A DNA stretch of 64,000 bases from Amaurobius ferox (GCA_951213105.1 OX578150.1:26156607-26220606); one strand, 5' to 3'. Counted from the stretch's first letter, positions 12,811-26,269 are shown. Translations and numbers: made by a program. The notes: a model not told the origin generated them from the sequence alone.

Positions 12811-12868
12811 TAACGTAAAAATTGCAAATTTCGATGTATATTTAAAATATATATATATACTTGTAATG
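12488..12868. mobile_element. Family J repeat with TA microsatellite
   Basis: Begins near ACCGAATTACCCGACGTTGC and contains GTGTTAATTTTAG just before a pure TA run (12740-12806). A second copy with a different microsatellite lies at 22476-22807. Both copies sit immediately upstream of a C element, so J and C may form one larger unit in some copies. Confidence 0.5.
12740..12806. repeat. TA dinucleotide microsatellite
   Basis: About 66 bp of uninterrupted AT alternation at the end of the J repeat. Confidence 0.95.
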
Positions 12869-14724
12869 CTGAGTGCTTTTAACACTTTCCAACTTCAATG
12901 CAATTTTATACAAACATCTCTCAAATGCGATACATTCCTCGATAATATTTTTAAAATTATCACAATACTATATTAATTTATTATATTTGAAAACTTCATC
13001 GAAAATGAACTTCATTCAAATGACGGCATTGACATATAAATTGCCTGGTTTAAACATCTCTAAAATGCGATGCATTCCTCGGTAATATTTTTAAAACTAT
13101 CATAACACTACAATAATTTATTATATTTGGAAACTTCATCGAAAACAAATGAACTTTATTCAAATGATGTCATCGAAATATAAATCGCCTCTATATAAAA
13201 GCAGCATTTCATTCACAATAATTTTTCCAATCGTTTAATTCATCACAATACTATAATAATTTATTTTATTTAAAAATTTGAAAAATTGTTATCTACCATA
13301 TTTATTTTAAAATGTGAAACCTTTTTCATATATAAAATAATTAAACTCTTGGGAAAATATTTATTATATAATATATCTCTTTTACTTTCCTTGTATACAT
13401 AATGTATAAGGAAAGTATTTTGACGGGGTCGAAATTTCGAATTCGAGTTTTCGACGGGAGAGCACATTTCAAGCATCCCGGATCACGAATCAAACATTTT
13501 TGAAGTGATGTCTGTGTGTAAATGAGTCTGTGGAGACGATAAATGACGAATGAATGGACCGATTCGAACGAAATTTGGTACAAAAATCACAATTCGTAAA
13601 CACTGGAAGCCTATTGTTTTTAAACGTAATCGAATGTTCAGAATCCCACTAAATTTTCGAGTGACATTTTGAAAAAATCGTCAAAAAATCAAAACTGCTA
13701 ATAAAGTTACGCAAATAGACATTTCTTATGTAATTTTTCATTAGAAAACCATTGGCATAAATTTTAGAACGCTAACATAAACCGTTCTCGAGATATTGCA
13801 CATTTTTCAAAAAAATTATCAAAATGTCATAAAATAAAAAATATATATTTCCTATTGAGAAATATGTTCACTTTTCATATGTAATACCATGCGATAAATT
13901 TGGTGACATCGTTCTCGTGGATCTAACTCGCTTTATTCATGAGAAAAGATGCTTCGAGTAATACTTTAGTATTTGAACGCCAATAGTCATTTATCTGCTA
14001 TAAGAATAACTTATATCTCCGTCAATAAAGCTTGGCGATATTTTGGCGACGAATTTGGCGGAATGTCGCCAACTTGGCGACTTTTTGAAATGTTGTGAAA
14101 TTAACAAAAATCTCGTCAAATGGATTAAAATGACACTAAATCAATGAAAATGACGACTCATTGTCGAAAATTCAATATCTTGGAAAGAATATTAGTATCT
14201 ACTATAAGAAAAATCTATTTTTTTTACTGTAAAAGTAGTAAATTCATTGCATTATATAAGGAAAGTCATGTGTTGCCCACATCAGATTTTTTCTTTCTGG
14301 AGGATATAACGAGAGTCACAATTTAATTGAATTTGTTTTTCTCCCTATATTAAATAATTTTTATTTAAAAAACTACATATTTTACTGAAATTTTTTTTAT
14401 ATATTTTATGGGATAATTTGAATATTTCCTAAAATTTTCGAAATAATTTGTGAATTTTAAATTCGCTTAAAAAATGTTTGAAGCATTAGGTCCCATAGAA
14501 TTCAATGTATTTCATTTTTTCAATCCGGGTTCAATAAAAAACTAATTGGGTGATATTATTCATTTATATTCCCATAGGTTCCACAGACTGTTTGTGAAAA
14601 ACATACTAAAATTTCATTTTGATAAAGTCATTTTTACGGCAGTTATCGTGCTAACGGACAGACAGACAGACAGAATGAATGAACAAAGTCATAAACACTT
14701 TCAACTATGTTGTAAAGTGTTAAA
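12869..14724 (+). mobile_element. Family C repeat, interrupted by a B element
   Basis: The C sequence occupies 12869-13383 and resumes at 14287-14724. Between them sits a complete B element. The uninterrupted copy at 48708-49688 shows the original join (T-run followed by CTTTCTGGA). C has an inverted repeat AACACTTTCCAAC near its 5' end, a GACAGACAGACAGA microsatellite at 14655-14672, and a 3' stem-loop ending GTTGTAAAGTGTT. Confidence 0.85.
13384..14286 (-). mobile_element. Family B repeat, full-length, nested in C
   Basis: It has the complete stem-loop at 13384-13415, a short TG core, the conserved ATCTCGAGAACGG-type motif, the GTCGCCAACTTGGCGAC palindrome and the 5' terminus at 14265-14286. 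It sits in a T-run of the C element with no obvious target duplication beyond extra T residues, as expected for insertion between two Ts. Confidence 0.9.
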
Positions 14725-14851
14725 AAGCGTTCTTCGACTTTTTCCATGGTGGAAACTCTGTGATAATATTTCCAGTCGCTAAAGAACCGATTTGTGCGAA
14801 AATGCAAACACATAAAATAACTGAAAAACTAATTCGGATTTTTAAAAATAA

Positions 14852-16810
14852 TATGATGTGGGCAGCACATGACTTTCCTTATATAATGCAATGGATTTAC
14901 TAGTTTTACAGTAAAAAAATAATGTATAAGATCCACGGCGCTGTGTTTCTACCGTTGAATTGTACATTTGGCGATTTTCTGGATGACAACATATAAAACT
15001 ATTTCAAAATACTCAATTTATTTATACGTCGCGCAACTCTAAATAAACAATCATCAACATTGATAGCATCCCCAATAAGCGATATAGTTCATATATTAAA
15101 ATACTTTAATAATTACTTCATCAATTAGGTGTAATTTTCATTAATTTAACTTCATTTTTTCAATTTTGACGATATTTTTGTCAATCTAGAGCGAAATATC
15201 GCCAAGTTGACAATGCTTTGCTAAATTATTAGCTAAGTTTACCAAATGCATTACCAAGTGCTACAGACAAACGGAGAGAAGAGCATTTCTTATATACTAG
15301 AAGGTATGCCAGTCATATGACGAAAATCAGAATTTGCTATATATTACTTCCCATTTGGCGTCATTTTTGTCATTTTAGCAACATTTAAAATAGTTGCCAA
15401 GTTGGCGAGAACCCGCTACATTTCTCGCCAAGCATTACGGACGGACGGAGAACTGTTGTTATTCTTATAGTCTACGCTTATGTTTGTGGCGATTGTGCGT
15501 CGCCGGGGTCCCGAACCAGGGACCTGATGCATCGTAGACCGACATTATAATCACTGAGCAAAAGCTAGCTCCTACTCTGTTCTTATAATTCGGGTATTGC
15601 TCGTGTGGCATCTTTGATAGATGTCTTTGCTGCCGCACACTCCCCTCGCTGATGAGGAGGCCGAGAGGCGTGTCGCCTCGGCGTGACGTCAGGGCCGGGA
15701 GGCGTGTTGCCTCGGCGTGACGGACAGTTGTGGTCAACCAGGAAGGGAGTGTCAAGGCTTCTGACTCCTTGTGGTGCTGCCATCTCGTGCTGAGAGGCGA
15801 AGTCGTTGGAAAGGAAGGTTGCGATTTTTCACACGTCCAGTCATCATTGTGGCGATTGTGCGTCGCCGTGGTCCCGAACCAGGGACCTGATGTTTCGTAG
15901 ACCGACATTATAATCACTGAGCAAAAGCTAGCTCCTCCTCTGTTCTTATAATTCGATTACTGGCTCATGTGGCATCTTTGATAGATGTCTTTGCTGCCGC
16001 ATGTTCTTTACAAGATATTGAACATTCGTTATCTAGTCGTCATTTTCATTGATTTAGCGTTATTTTTATCAGTTTGTTGACATTTTCTTTATTTTGGAAA
16101 CATTTAAAAAAGTCGCCAAGTTGGTGACATCCCGCCAAAATTTCGCCAAGCGTTATGAACGGGGAAATAAGGTATTCTTGTAGCAGATAAATGACTATTG
16201 GAGTAAAAATACAAAGGTATTAAAATATATTTTCTCATGAATGGAACTAGCTAAATCCATCAGAATGATGTCACCCAATTTATAGTATGATATTACTCAT
16301 GAAAAGTGGACATATTTCACAATAGGTAATATTTTTTTTTTATTTTATATGATTTTTTGATAATTTTTTTGAAAAATGTGCAATATCTCGAGAACGGTTC
16401 ATGCTAGCGTTCTAAAATTTATATCAATCGTTTTCTAATAAAAAATTAAATAAGAAATTACTATTTAGGTAACTTTATTAAAGGTTTTAATTATTTGATT
16501 TTTTCAAAATTTCACTCGAAAATTTAGGGGGGACTGAACATTCGATTGCGTTTAAAAACCTTAGGTTTCCAGTATTCACGGATTGTAATTTTTGTACCAA
16601 ATTTCGTTCGAATCGCTCCATTGTTTCAACAGTTATCGTTTCCACAGATTAACTGATACACACACACACACACAGATAGACATCATCTCGAAAACGTCTG
16701 ATTCGTGTTCAGGGATGCTTGAAACGTGCTCTCCCGTCGAAAACTCGTATTCGAATTTTCGATTCCGTCGCAATACTTTACTTATACATTATATATATAA
16801 AAGGAAAGTA
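14852..16810 (+). mobile_element. Family B repeat with internal duplication and a TRIM inside
   Basis: The 5' terminus is at 14852 (TGATGTGGGCAGCACATGAC, lacking the usual TC) and the stem-loop is at 16770-16810. The GGCGA-rich core appears twice (about 15180-15435 and 16010-16160). The breakpoint is near TTATTCTTATAG, a phrase that occurs twice in normal B elements, so unequal recombination is likely. A TRIM with TGTT duplications is inserted at 15485-16001. Confidence 0.75.
15481..16005 (-). mobile_element. TRIM (miniature LTR retrotransposon), copy 2
   Basis: Two direct repeats of about 155 bp (15485-15639 and 15848-16001) flank a 208-bp internal region. In element orientation the LTR begins TG and ends CA, and a purine tract GCGAGGGGAG immediately precedes the 3' LTR. 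A 4-bp duplication TGTT flanks it (15481-15484 and 16002-16005). Removing the element plus one TGTT restores the family B sequence. No gag or pol is encoded, as is normal for TRIMs, and the 150-residue ORF across it is an artefact. Its LTRs resemble copy 1 at 51103-51706. Confidence 0.85.
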
Positions 16811-17514
16811 ACAACGACGAGATGCATCTGTTCACCACATTTCATGACCTTAAGACTCAGATTTCCCGCTACAGTCCACCCCTACAGACAGACAAACACA
16901 CACATCTTCCTTTATTATGCAAATATTCAAAATCTGCTGCATCGACCAATTTTGACTTATATCCCTGCCATTTGATAACTCAGTAAAATCCACACGAAAT
17001 GTAATGTCAAGAACTTTTTCACAGATCGGAGATGACGTTCTGGCAGATAGTATCAGCTGTCTAAATCCCTCTCTTGACATGTTATACTCTTCTGGTTATA
17101 GATGACCGATGGCCGATTTAATGCGTACTAGCATGACGGATTCAATGTAATGGAAAGGAAATTCTAACCAGCACACAAGGATGGTTTAGAATTGAATTCA
17201 ATGGGGATTTGGGATGACTTTAATAAACTCTTATTAGTCAGAAAGGAAAAGCTCCTAATGCGGATAGTCGTGTTTAAGAAATCAGTAAAATCATGGTGAA
17301 AGAGTGTAGAAGTTGCATATTTCAATATGCACAAATAAATGTATTTACATAACTAATACATCACACTTATATCTATCTTACAATACAAGGACTAATATTG
17401 AACATTTTTCAAATTCTTAGCAGTGTAAAAGGATTTGATTGACATTTGTTCCTCTATAGAAATGTCATTCGTGGGTGGACGTGACTTAAGTAAATGCCGT
17501 AACCAATTAAAAAA

Positions 17515-18410
17515 TCTGATGTGGGCAACACATGACTTTCCTTATATAATGCAATGAATTTACTACTTTTACAGTAAAAATATAGGTTATTCTTGTAGTA
17601 GATACTTATATTCTTTCCAAGATATTGAATTTTGGTCAATGAGTCAGCATTTTTATCCATTTGGCGAGATTTTCGCTAATTTGGTAACATTTCAAAAAAT
17701 CGCCAAGTTGGTGACATTCCGCCAAATTCGTCGCCAAAATTTCGCGGAGAAATAAGTTATTCTTATAGCAGATAAACGGCTATTGGCGTTCAAATACAAA
17801 AGTATTACTCAAAGTATCTTTTCTCATGAATGGAACGAGCTAGATCCACGAGAATGATGTCACCCAATATATCGCATGATAGTACATATGGAAAGGGAAC
17901 ATGTTTCTCAACAGTTAACATTTGTTTTTAATTTATGGGATTTTTTGATAAATTTATTTGAAATATGTGCAATATCTCGAGAACGGTTTATGCTAGCGAT
18001 CTGAAGTTTATGTCAATCGTTTTCTAAGGAAAAATTACATAAATGTCTACCTGCGTAACTTTATTAAAGGTTTTGATTTTATGTTTTTTTCAAAATTTCA
18101 CTGGAAAATTTAGGGGGGGGGGGGTCTCAACATTCGATTGCGTATAAAAACAATAGGCTTCCAGTATTCACGGATTGTGATTTTTATACCAAATGTCATT
18201 CGAATCGCTCCATTCGTTCGTGAGATATCGTCTCCACAGACTCATTGACACACACACACACTTTCACACACACAGACATCACCTCAAAAATGTTTGATTC
18301 GTGATCAGAGATCAGGGATGCTTGAAACGTGCTCTTTCGTCGAAAACTGGAATTCGAATTTTCGACCCTGTCACAATACTTTCCTTATACATTATGTATA
18401 TAAGGAAAGT
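17515..18410 (+). mobile_element. Family B repeat, full-length, nested in F
   Basis: Intact 5' terminus after an A-run, core, poly-G run at about 18113-18124, short CA microsatellite and stem-loop ending ATATAAGGAAAGT. The empty site is visible in the F copy at about 6455-6465. Confidence 0.9.
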
Positions 18411-18455
18411 CATAAATGTCGTACAACAAATGAACTTCAAAACACATCCAAAAAA

Positions 18456-19561
18456 TCTGATCTGGGCAACACATGACTTTCCTTATATAATGCAATGAAT
18501 TTACTGCTTTTAGATTTAAAAAAATGTTATTCTTATGTAGATACTTATATTCTTTCCAAGATATTGAATTTTCTTCAATTAATCGGCATTTTCATTGATT
18601 TAGCGTCATTTTATCAGTTTGGCGAGATTTTTGTTAATTTGGCAACAGTTAAAAATATCGCCAAGTTGGCGACATTCCGCCAAATTCGTCGCCAAAATCT
18701 AGCCAAACGTTATGGACGGAGAAATAAGTTATTCGTACAGCAGTTAAATGACTATTGGCGTTCAAATACAAAAGTATTAATCAAAGAATCTTTTTTCATG
18801 AATGGAACGAACTAGTTTCACGAGAATGATGTCACCAAATTTATCCCCTGGTATTATATATGAAAAGTGAACATGTTTCTCAATAGGAATTTTTTTTTTT
18901 ATTTTATACAACTTTTTTATAATTTTTTTGAAAAATATGCAATATCTCGAGAACGGTTCCTGTTAGCTTTCTAAAATTTATGTCAATCGTTTTCTAATGA
19001 AAAATTACATAAGAAATGTCTATTTGCCTAACTTTATTAGCGGTTTCGATTTTTTGACGATTTTTTCAAAATTTCATTCGAAAATTTAGGGGGATTCTGA
19101 ACATTCGATTGCGTATAAAAGCAATAGGCTTCCAGTGTTTACGGATTTTTGTACCAAATTTCGTTCGAATAGGTCCATTCGTTCGTCAGTTACCGTCTCC
19201 ACAGACTCACTGACACACACACACACACACACTTTCACACACACACTCATACTTTCACACACACACACACACACACATACGTTCACACACACACACACAC
19301 ATACTTTCACACACACACACACATACTTTCACACACACACACACACACACACATACTTTCACGCACACACACACACACACACATACTTTCACGCACACAC
19401 ACACACATAGTTTCACAAACACACACACACAAACATCACTTCAAAAGTGTTTGATTCGTGATCAGAGATGGTTGAAACGTGCTCTCCCGTCGAAAACTCG
19501 AATTCGAATTTTCGACCCCGTCACAATACTTTCCGTATATATTATGTATGTAAGGAAAGTA
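18456..19561 (+). mobile_element. Family B repeat, full-length, expanded CA core, nested in F
   Basis: Second B insertion in the same F copy, 45 bp downstream of the previous one and in the same orientation. It is longer than its sisters because its microsatellite has grown to about 220 bp. Confidence 0.9.
19207..19436. repeat. CA microsatellite with ACTTTCAC interruptions
   Basis: CA runs interrupted regularly by TACTTTCAC, giving a higher-order pattern of 20-30 bp. Similar but shorter patterns occur at the same place in the B copies at 48140-48210 and 58060-58150. His/Thr-rich and Cys/Val-rich ORFs here are artefacts. Confidence 0.9.
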
Positions 19562-19886
19562 ACTAGGTAGTCAAAAGAAATCAAGGATAAAAATTCGAAG
19601 GATATACTTACTAATATCCTAGCATCCATTCGATGATGCAGTTGCAGTCATCAGTGTGTCTACTGGGGGCGATTGCCAAATATATGTATACATATAAAAT
19701 CTATTCTTGCCCCAATTGTATTTTATGTGGGAGTGACACTGCGTATTAGATGCCTCTTATGTTAAAGATTGCCTGGAATTGTCGGAAAACTTTTACCAGA
19801 GATATTGACAAGTAAGAAATCGGCTTAGGAGTGTGAGCTGTTTGACTTTAAGGATATGTTACTCATTTGTTATACTTTTGCTTATT

Positions 19887-20810
19887 ACTTTCCTTATATA
19901 CGTAATGTATAATAAAGAAAGTATTGTGACGGGGTCGAAAATTCGAATTCAAGTTCGACGGGAGAGCACGTTTCAAGCATCCCTGATCACGAATCGAACA
20001 TTTTTGAGGTGATGTGTGTGGTGTGTGTGTGTGTGTGTGTGTGTCAGGGAGTCTGTGGAGACGATATCTCACGAACGAATGGAGCGATTCGAATGAAATT
20101 TGGTAGCAAAATCACAATCCGTGAATACTGGGAGTATATCGTTTTTAGACGCAATCAAATGTTCAGAACCCCCCTAAATTTTCGAGTGAAATTTTGAAAA
20201 AATCATCAAAAAATCAAAATTTTTAATAAAATTACGCAAATAGACATTTCTTTTGTAATTTTTCCTTAGAAAACGATTGAAATAAACTTTAGAACGCTAG
20301 CATGAACCGTTCTCGAGATATTGCACATTTTCCAAATAAATTTATAAAAAAAACCCATAAATTAAAAAAAATATAATAACTTGAGGAACATGTTCACTTT
20401 TCATACGCATTATCATGCGATAAATTTGGTGATATTCTTGTGGATCTAACTCGTTCCATTCATAGGAAAAGATACTTCGAGTAATATATTTGTATTTGAA
20501 TGCCAATAGTAATTTATCTGCTATAAGAATAATTTATTTCTCCGTCCGCACAACGCTTAGCGAGAATTTGGCGACAAATTTGGCGAAATGTCGCCAACTT
20601 TGCGACTTTTTAAAATGTTGCCAAATTAACGAAAATCTCGCCAAATGGATAAAAATGACGCTAAATCGATGAAAATGACGACTAATTAACGAAAATTCAA
20701 TATTTAGGAAATAGTATAAGTATCTACTATAAGAATAACCCATTTTTTTGCTGTAAAAGTAGTAAATTCATTGCATTATATAAGGAAAGTCATGTGCTGC
20801 CCACATCAGA
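19887..20810 (-). mobile_element. Family B repeat, full-length
   Basis: It abuts the end of the F copy, opposite in orientation to the preceding B elements. Stem-loop at 19887-19922, TG run at 20015-20043, palindromic GGCGA core near 20575-20610, 5' terminus at 20790-20810. Confidence 0.9.
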
Positions 20811-21252
20811 TTTTTTTTTCTTTTATTCCTTTGTGGTTATTTACTTGTTACCCTATGATCTTTACTTTCACTATTTCATGATTTTTTGCTGCGTGTATTG
20901 AAATACAATTCATTCTCTAATGTGTATATAAGTGCTAATGCTGCAAATAAATAATTGAAGTCGCTAGAAAAGATATTGCAAACCAATGATATATTTTTTT
21001 CATATCAATCTGAATTTCTCTTTATAAAAAAGTATTAAGCCACACAAATATCAATGGATTGTTCTAATCGCGTTTTAAATTGTAATTTTGATACGTGAAT
21101 TAGGGAAATATTATGTGAACTTATGTACAATCTTATATCAAAACTTTAAAAAATGCTTAAAATGTCTTAAATAATTGGAAATTAATAATACTCCATAAAC
21201 AATAACATACGACAATAGATTAAATGCACCAAACGCTTCCAAAAGCAAAAAA
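20811..21252. other. Unclassified AT-rich spacer between B elements
   Basis: No repeat family, motif or coding signal was recognised. Confidence 0.4.
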
Positions 21253-22020
21253 TCTAATGTGGGCAACACATGACTTTCTTATATAATGCAAAGAATTTAC
21301 TATTTTTACAATAAAAAAATAGGTTTTTCTTACAGTAGCTATTTATATTCTTTCTAAGACATTGAATTTTCGTCAATTAGTCGTCATTTTCACTGATTTA
21401 GTGTCATTTTTATCCATTAGGCGAGATTTTCGTTAATTTGGCAATAATTTAAAAAGTCGCCAAGTTGGCGACATTCCGCCAAATTCTGTGCCAAAATCTC
21501 GCCAATCGTTATGGACAGAGAAATAAGTTATTCTTATAGCAGATAAATAATATTGGCGTTCAAATACAAAAGTATTACTCACAGTATCTTTTCTCATGAA
21601 TGGAACGAGCTAATGTGCAATATCTCGATAACGGTTCATGCTAGCGTTCTAAAGTTTATGTCAATCATTTTTTAAGGAAAAATTACATTAGACATGTCTA
21701 TTTGCGTAAATTTATTAAAGGTTTTTATTTTCTGATGATTTTTTCAAAATTTCACTCGAAAATTTAGGGGGTTCTGAACATTCGATTACGTTTAAAAACA
21801 ATAGGCTTCCAGTATTTATGGACCAAATTTTATTCGAATCGCTCTATTCGTTCGTGAGATATCGTCTCCACAGACTCACTGACACACACACACACACACC
21901 ACAAAAATGTTTGATTCGTGATTAGGGATGCCTGAAACGTGCTCTCTCGTCAAAAACTCGAATTTGAATTTTCGACCCCGTCACAATATTTTCTTTGTAC
22001 ATTATGTATATAAGGAAAGC
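21253..22020 (+). mobile_element. Family B repeat with internal deletion
   Basis: Both termini are present. About 120 bp are missing around 21612, where GGAACGAGCTA joins directly to TGTGCAATATCTCG, so the segment between those landmarks is deleted. Confidence 0.85.
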
Positions 22021-22475
22021 AAAAAGGCTTCTTCGTCAGGATAATTGATAGGTACGTTTTTCCATTCGTGCTTGAAACCCGAACAGTGTTAGGCTTTCAG
22101 AAAGAACCGTGGCAAGCTTTCAGTTGGACTATCTATAAATAAATTTAAATCTTCAGTAAATGAGTATTTAGTGTCAAATAGCCAATCTCATTCCAGACTA
22201 AAAAAATATACCGCAACTTATCAAGAATTAACTAACTGAATTTAGTCAGTGAATCTCTCAAAAATCTTAGTAGCGCTCCGTTCGCTTTGTTAAATCTGAG
22301 ATAAAATTAATGAAAGAATCTACGTACATGACAGAATCCTTTAGTATTATTAGTATTCGTGCGATAATTTGTCACGCATGCGCAGAAATGTTTACTGCTT
22401 CCCATACCCGTCAACCACTAAACAGAGAAAGAAGAGAATCAAAAATATAGATTTATATGCTTCTGATGGAAAATT
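22021..22475. other. Unclassified DNA
   Basis: No recognisable coding sequence or repeat boundary. Confidence 0.4.
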
Positions 22476-22807
22476 ACCCGAAATATTGGAAGAATGATAA
22501 ATTCCTAAATTTTTTATTAGAATGCGAAGATATTTTTGCCAAACTATAAAATTGTGTTAATCTTCCTGTTACGGATGCGGCGAAATCTATGTAAAGAATA
22601 TTGAAGATATGTCTACGTCTGTATGCATGCATGCATGTATGTATGTATGTATGCATGCATGCATGTATGTATGTATGTGTGTCATCATCACGGGTGTACG
22701 GTTGCACCGAACTTCTTGAAATGATGTAGATAGACTTGAAATAGCCCCACTTAAAATTTAGTCCACGTTATGAGTTTCTGGGACCAGGTGTTATCGAGAC
22801 ATTAATA
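22476..22807. mobile_element. Family J repeat, second copy
   Basis: Shares TTTTATTAGAATGC..AGATA and AAATTGTGTTAATCTTC-type sequence with 12488-12868. Here the microsatellite is ATGC/ATGT (22621-22680). It ends where a C element begins, as the first J copy does. Confidence 0.5.
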
Positions 22808-24112
22808 AACAAGAAAGATCAATCATGCTTAAAGCATTGATTATGAAACACTTTCCAACTTCAATGCAATTTTATTTAAAAAAGTCTAAAATGCAATACA
22901 TTCCTCGGTAATATTTTGAAACTTATCACAATACTGCATTAATTTATTATATTTGAAAACTTAAACCTTCATCGAATAAAATGAACTTCATTCAAATGAC
23001 GGCATTGAAATATAAATTGCCTGGTTTAAACATCTCAAAAATGTGATACATTCCTCGGTAATAGTTTTAGAATTATCATAATACTACGATAATTCATTAT
23101 ATTTGAAAACTTCATCGAAAACAACTGAAATTAATTCAAATGAAGCCATAGAAAAAATAACACGCCTGGATCTATCTATAAAAACAGGATTTCATTCATA
23201 ACTTTCTCCCATTCATTTCATTCATCACAATACTATAATAATTTATTTTATTTAAACATTTTATTTAAGACCATGGAGCTACAAATAATTAAACTCTATG
23301 CTTAAAACTTCATCGAAAAAAATCGTCCTTCTCTTTATAAAATCAATTAATATTTCATTCATATCAGCCATGCAGACTCCATGGACTAAATTATTTTGTG
23401 TTAAAAAATACAGGAATTCTAATACAACTCATTCTACATATTTTGCTGTTTACATTTTACATAGGTGAAAAATAGGCTTCGTTGTAGAAATAATCAAATT
23501 TAGATGAGCATTTAAACTCAAATATATTGTCATTGCGTTGTTTCAGTATGTAGATGCACAGAATTTAAGCAAAAATAAAGTAGTTTTAGGACGGATACAA
23601 CACTCAATATGAATTAAAAAGAACTTAAAAAAATCACGATTTTGAAACAAGATGGATGCCATATATCATTTTGAAGTGGGTCATGTGATCGTTTCATATC
23701 ATGGTCACGTGATCGTTTCATATAAGAGGTGTAATTATTATTTTAATTTTTATTTAAAAAACTACTGAATATATTTCGTTGAATTTTTTTTTATATATTT
23801 TATGGAACAATTTGAATATTACCTAAAATTTTCGAAGCAATTTGTGAATTTTAAATCCGCTTAAAATATGTTTGAAAAATTAGGTCCCATAGGGCTCAAT
23901 GTATTTCATTTTTTCAACCCGGGTTCAATCCAAAACTAATTGGGTGATATTATTCATTTATATTCCCATAGGTCCTACAGACCGTCTGAACAACATACTA
24001 AAATTTCATTTTGATTAAGTCATTTTTATGGCAGTTATCGTGCTAACGGACAGACAGACAGACAGAATGAACAAAGTCATAAACACTTTTCAACTTTGTT
24101 GTAAAGTGTTAA
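22808..24112 (+). mobile_element. Family C repeat, long form (1.3 kb)
   Basis: The 5' end shows the imperfect hairpin ATCATGC...GCATTGAT followed by ACACTTTCCAAC. A GACAGACAGACAGA core lies at 24050-24065, and the 3' stem-loop is at 24081-24110. An extra segment of about 300 bp (roughly 23330-23730) is absent from the copy at 48708-49688. No ORF. Confidence 0.85.
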
Positions 24113-24364
24113 AAACGAACCTCGTATAGAGAACATTATGCAGACGATATTTATATCACCAATTTATTTGAAGAAAAATATATGTTGCTTAGCAACGGAA
24201 ATAAATCCAATGCAGTTATACAGCAGACGATTTTATTAAATCTTTTTCGATTTAAATAACAAAAAAATGTGTATAAATATACATTTTATCAGAATTGCAT
24301 TTTTGATTGGGTTTTATCAATTAGGGCCTCCGGGTTTAAAGATTACGAGAAAATTATTCGTTTT

Positions 24365-24960
24365 TAACACTTTACAACAAAGTTGAAAAGTGTTTATGAC
24401 TTTGTTCATTCTGTCTGTCTGTCTGTCTGTCTGTCTGTCCGTTAGCACGATAACTGCCGTAAAAATGAGTTTATCAAAATGAAATTTTAGTATGTTGTTC
24501 AGACGGTCTGTAGGACCTACGGGAATATAAATAAATAATATCACCCAATTAGTTTTTTATTGAACCCGGGTTGAAAAAATGAAATACATTGAACCCTATG
24601 GGACCTAATTTTTCAAACATTTTTTAAGTAAATTTAAAATTCACAAATTGCTTCGAAATTTTTAGGAAATATTCACATTATCCCATAGAATATATAAAAA
24701 AAAATTCAGTAAAATATGTTAAGTAGTTTTTTAATTAAAAAAATTATTTAATATAGGGAAAAAAACAAATTCAATTAAATTCTGACTTTGGGATATCTTC
24801 CAGAAAGAAAAGAGAGAGATATTATATAATAAATATCTCTCCATTTGTTTAAACGTTTTGCATATGGGAGTGGCTTCATATTTTAAAATAAATTTGGTAG
24901 ATAACAATTTTTCATTTTTTTTAAATTTTATATAACTCTTCGTGATAAATTTAATTGATG
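24365..24960 (-). mobile_element. Family C repeat, 5'-truncated
   Basis: Stem-loop at 24365-24393, TCTG microsatellite at 24409-24440, conserved CAACCCGGGTTCAAT block (read on this strand) and the T-rich TTTCTGGA landmark. It faces the preceding C copy tail to tail across about 250 bp, so the pair could fold back. Confidence 0.8.
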
Positions 24961-25146
24961 GCATTTTAAATGCACTTTCCTACGTCCTAGAGAGTTAAAA
25001 TTTGGTACACAGCTTAAATTTGTTGAACATTTTATTCGACAAAAATTTGATGGATCTTTAAATATAGATCATACATTTTTTTCGAAATGGCCTGAAAATA
25101 ATCCCCGTTCACTTCTATAAATCATTGGTGTAATATTGTTAAGAAT

Positions 25147-25966
25147 TCTGATGTGGACAGCACATGTCTTTCTCTGCAGACTCATATTCGTTCTCTTTAT
25201 TTATTCAATGATAATTTGAGTTTATCTGCACAACATAAGTATTTTAAATGACATTGAATTTACACGTTAAACTTAAATTTGGTTCTCATTTGATAGCTGG
25301 ACTTATTGTCAAAGGTGGCGTAGCGAAAACGCGAAAAAACTAGAATATCTCAAGAACGGCTAGTCCTAGAGTAATGGGGTTAGTCTTATTCTTTTTGTTG
25401 TCAAAAATCACATATAAAATAGGAATTTAATTGATATAATTGAGCACACGTAGTCTTTTATTTTTATATATAACGATTTTTGCTGGCCATTTCGCAAAAA
25501 TAGCCCGTTCCTTTTTCCCGAATCGTAGTAGAATAACCTACAAATGATTTATATACAAAATTTTGTTAAATTTGGTATATAAATCACTTGTAGGTTATTG
25601 AAATATTATACTCCAAATTTTGTTAAATTTGGTTCATTAGTTTTTAGCTAGAGTGGATAAAGGCAATTTCTGCGGCCATTTCGCAAAGAAGGCAGATTCT
25701 TTTATTACGAATCGTACTATAATCTAATGAACATCAGGATTTCCCACAAAAAACATACCTACCAAATTGTATGAAATTCGGTCCATTAGTTTTTCAATTA
25801 GAGTGGATGTAATATCCACACAGACACACAGAAACATACACAGATACACCCTTACACACACAGACGTCTTCCTAAAAGTAGTTTTTTCGTGTTCTAGAAG
25901 TCCCAAAACGTGTAGATCCTTTGAAAATTCGAGTTCCGATCTTCGGCACGATTCCAATACTTTGAG
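25147..25966 (+). mobile_element. Family A repeat, stem-loop lost
   Basis: Starts at TCTGATGTGGACAGCACATG. The core has the usual paired units and the ACACAGA microsatellite at 25818-25866. The 3' block breaks off after CCAATACTTTGAG instead of completing the stem-loop. Confidence 0.75.
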
Positions 25967-26269
25967 TACATACACATACACATATATATTATCTGTGTAT
26001 TATCTGTGTATCTAAATTCCGTGCCTATGCAATTACAATAGTTGTGATTTTAAATGATCCCTAAACTTTTATTATTTCTACAAGGAAGCCTAATTTTAAC
26101 ATATGCAGAATGCAAATATCTCAAGCGATTGTAAGATGAATTACATAAGAATTGCTGAATTTTTTTCACCCAAAATTATTTAGCTCTGGAGTCTGGAATA
26201 CAAGTTATATGAATTAAATACTCATTGATTTTGCATAAAGAATCAGATGATTTATATTTCGATACAGTT

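Larger units (their letters stand above)
14730..19886 (+). mobile_element. Family F repeat split by three B elements
   Basis: The F pieces are 14730-14851, 16811-17514, 18411-18455 and 19562-19886, about 1.2 kb in total. They are collinear with the uninterrupted inverted copy at 6115-7330. The 45-bp piece between the second and third B elements matches the segment around TTGTACGACA in that copy, which proves that two separate insertions landed close together. Confidence 0.8.

Noticed and set aside
15465..15917. 150-residue minus ORF, longest in its area
   Set aside because: It runs across an LTR, the internal region and part of the second LTR of a non-coding TRIM, and contains the LTR translation twice.
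19086..19410. His/Thr-rich and Cys/Val-rich ORFs
   Set aside because: Translation of the CA microsatellite in a B element.
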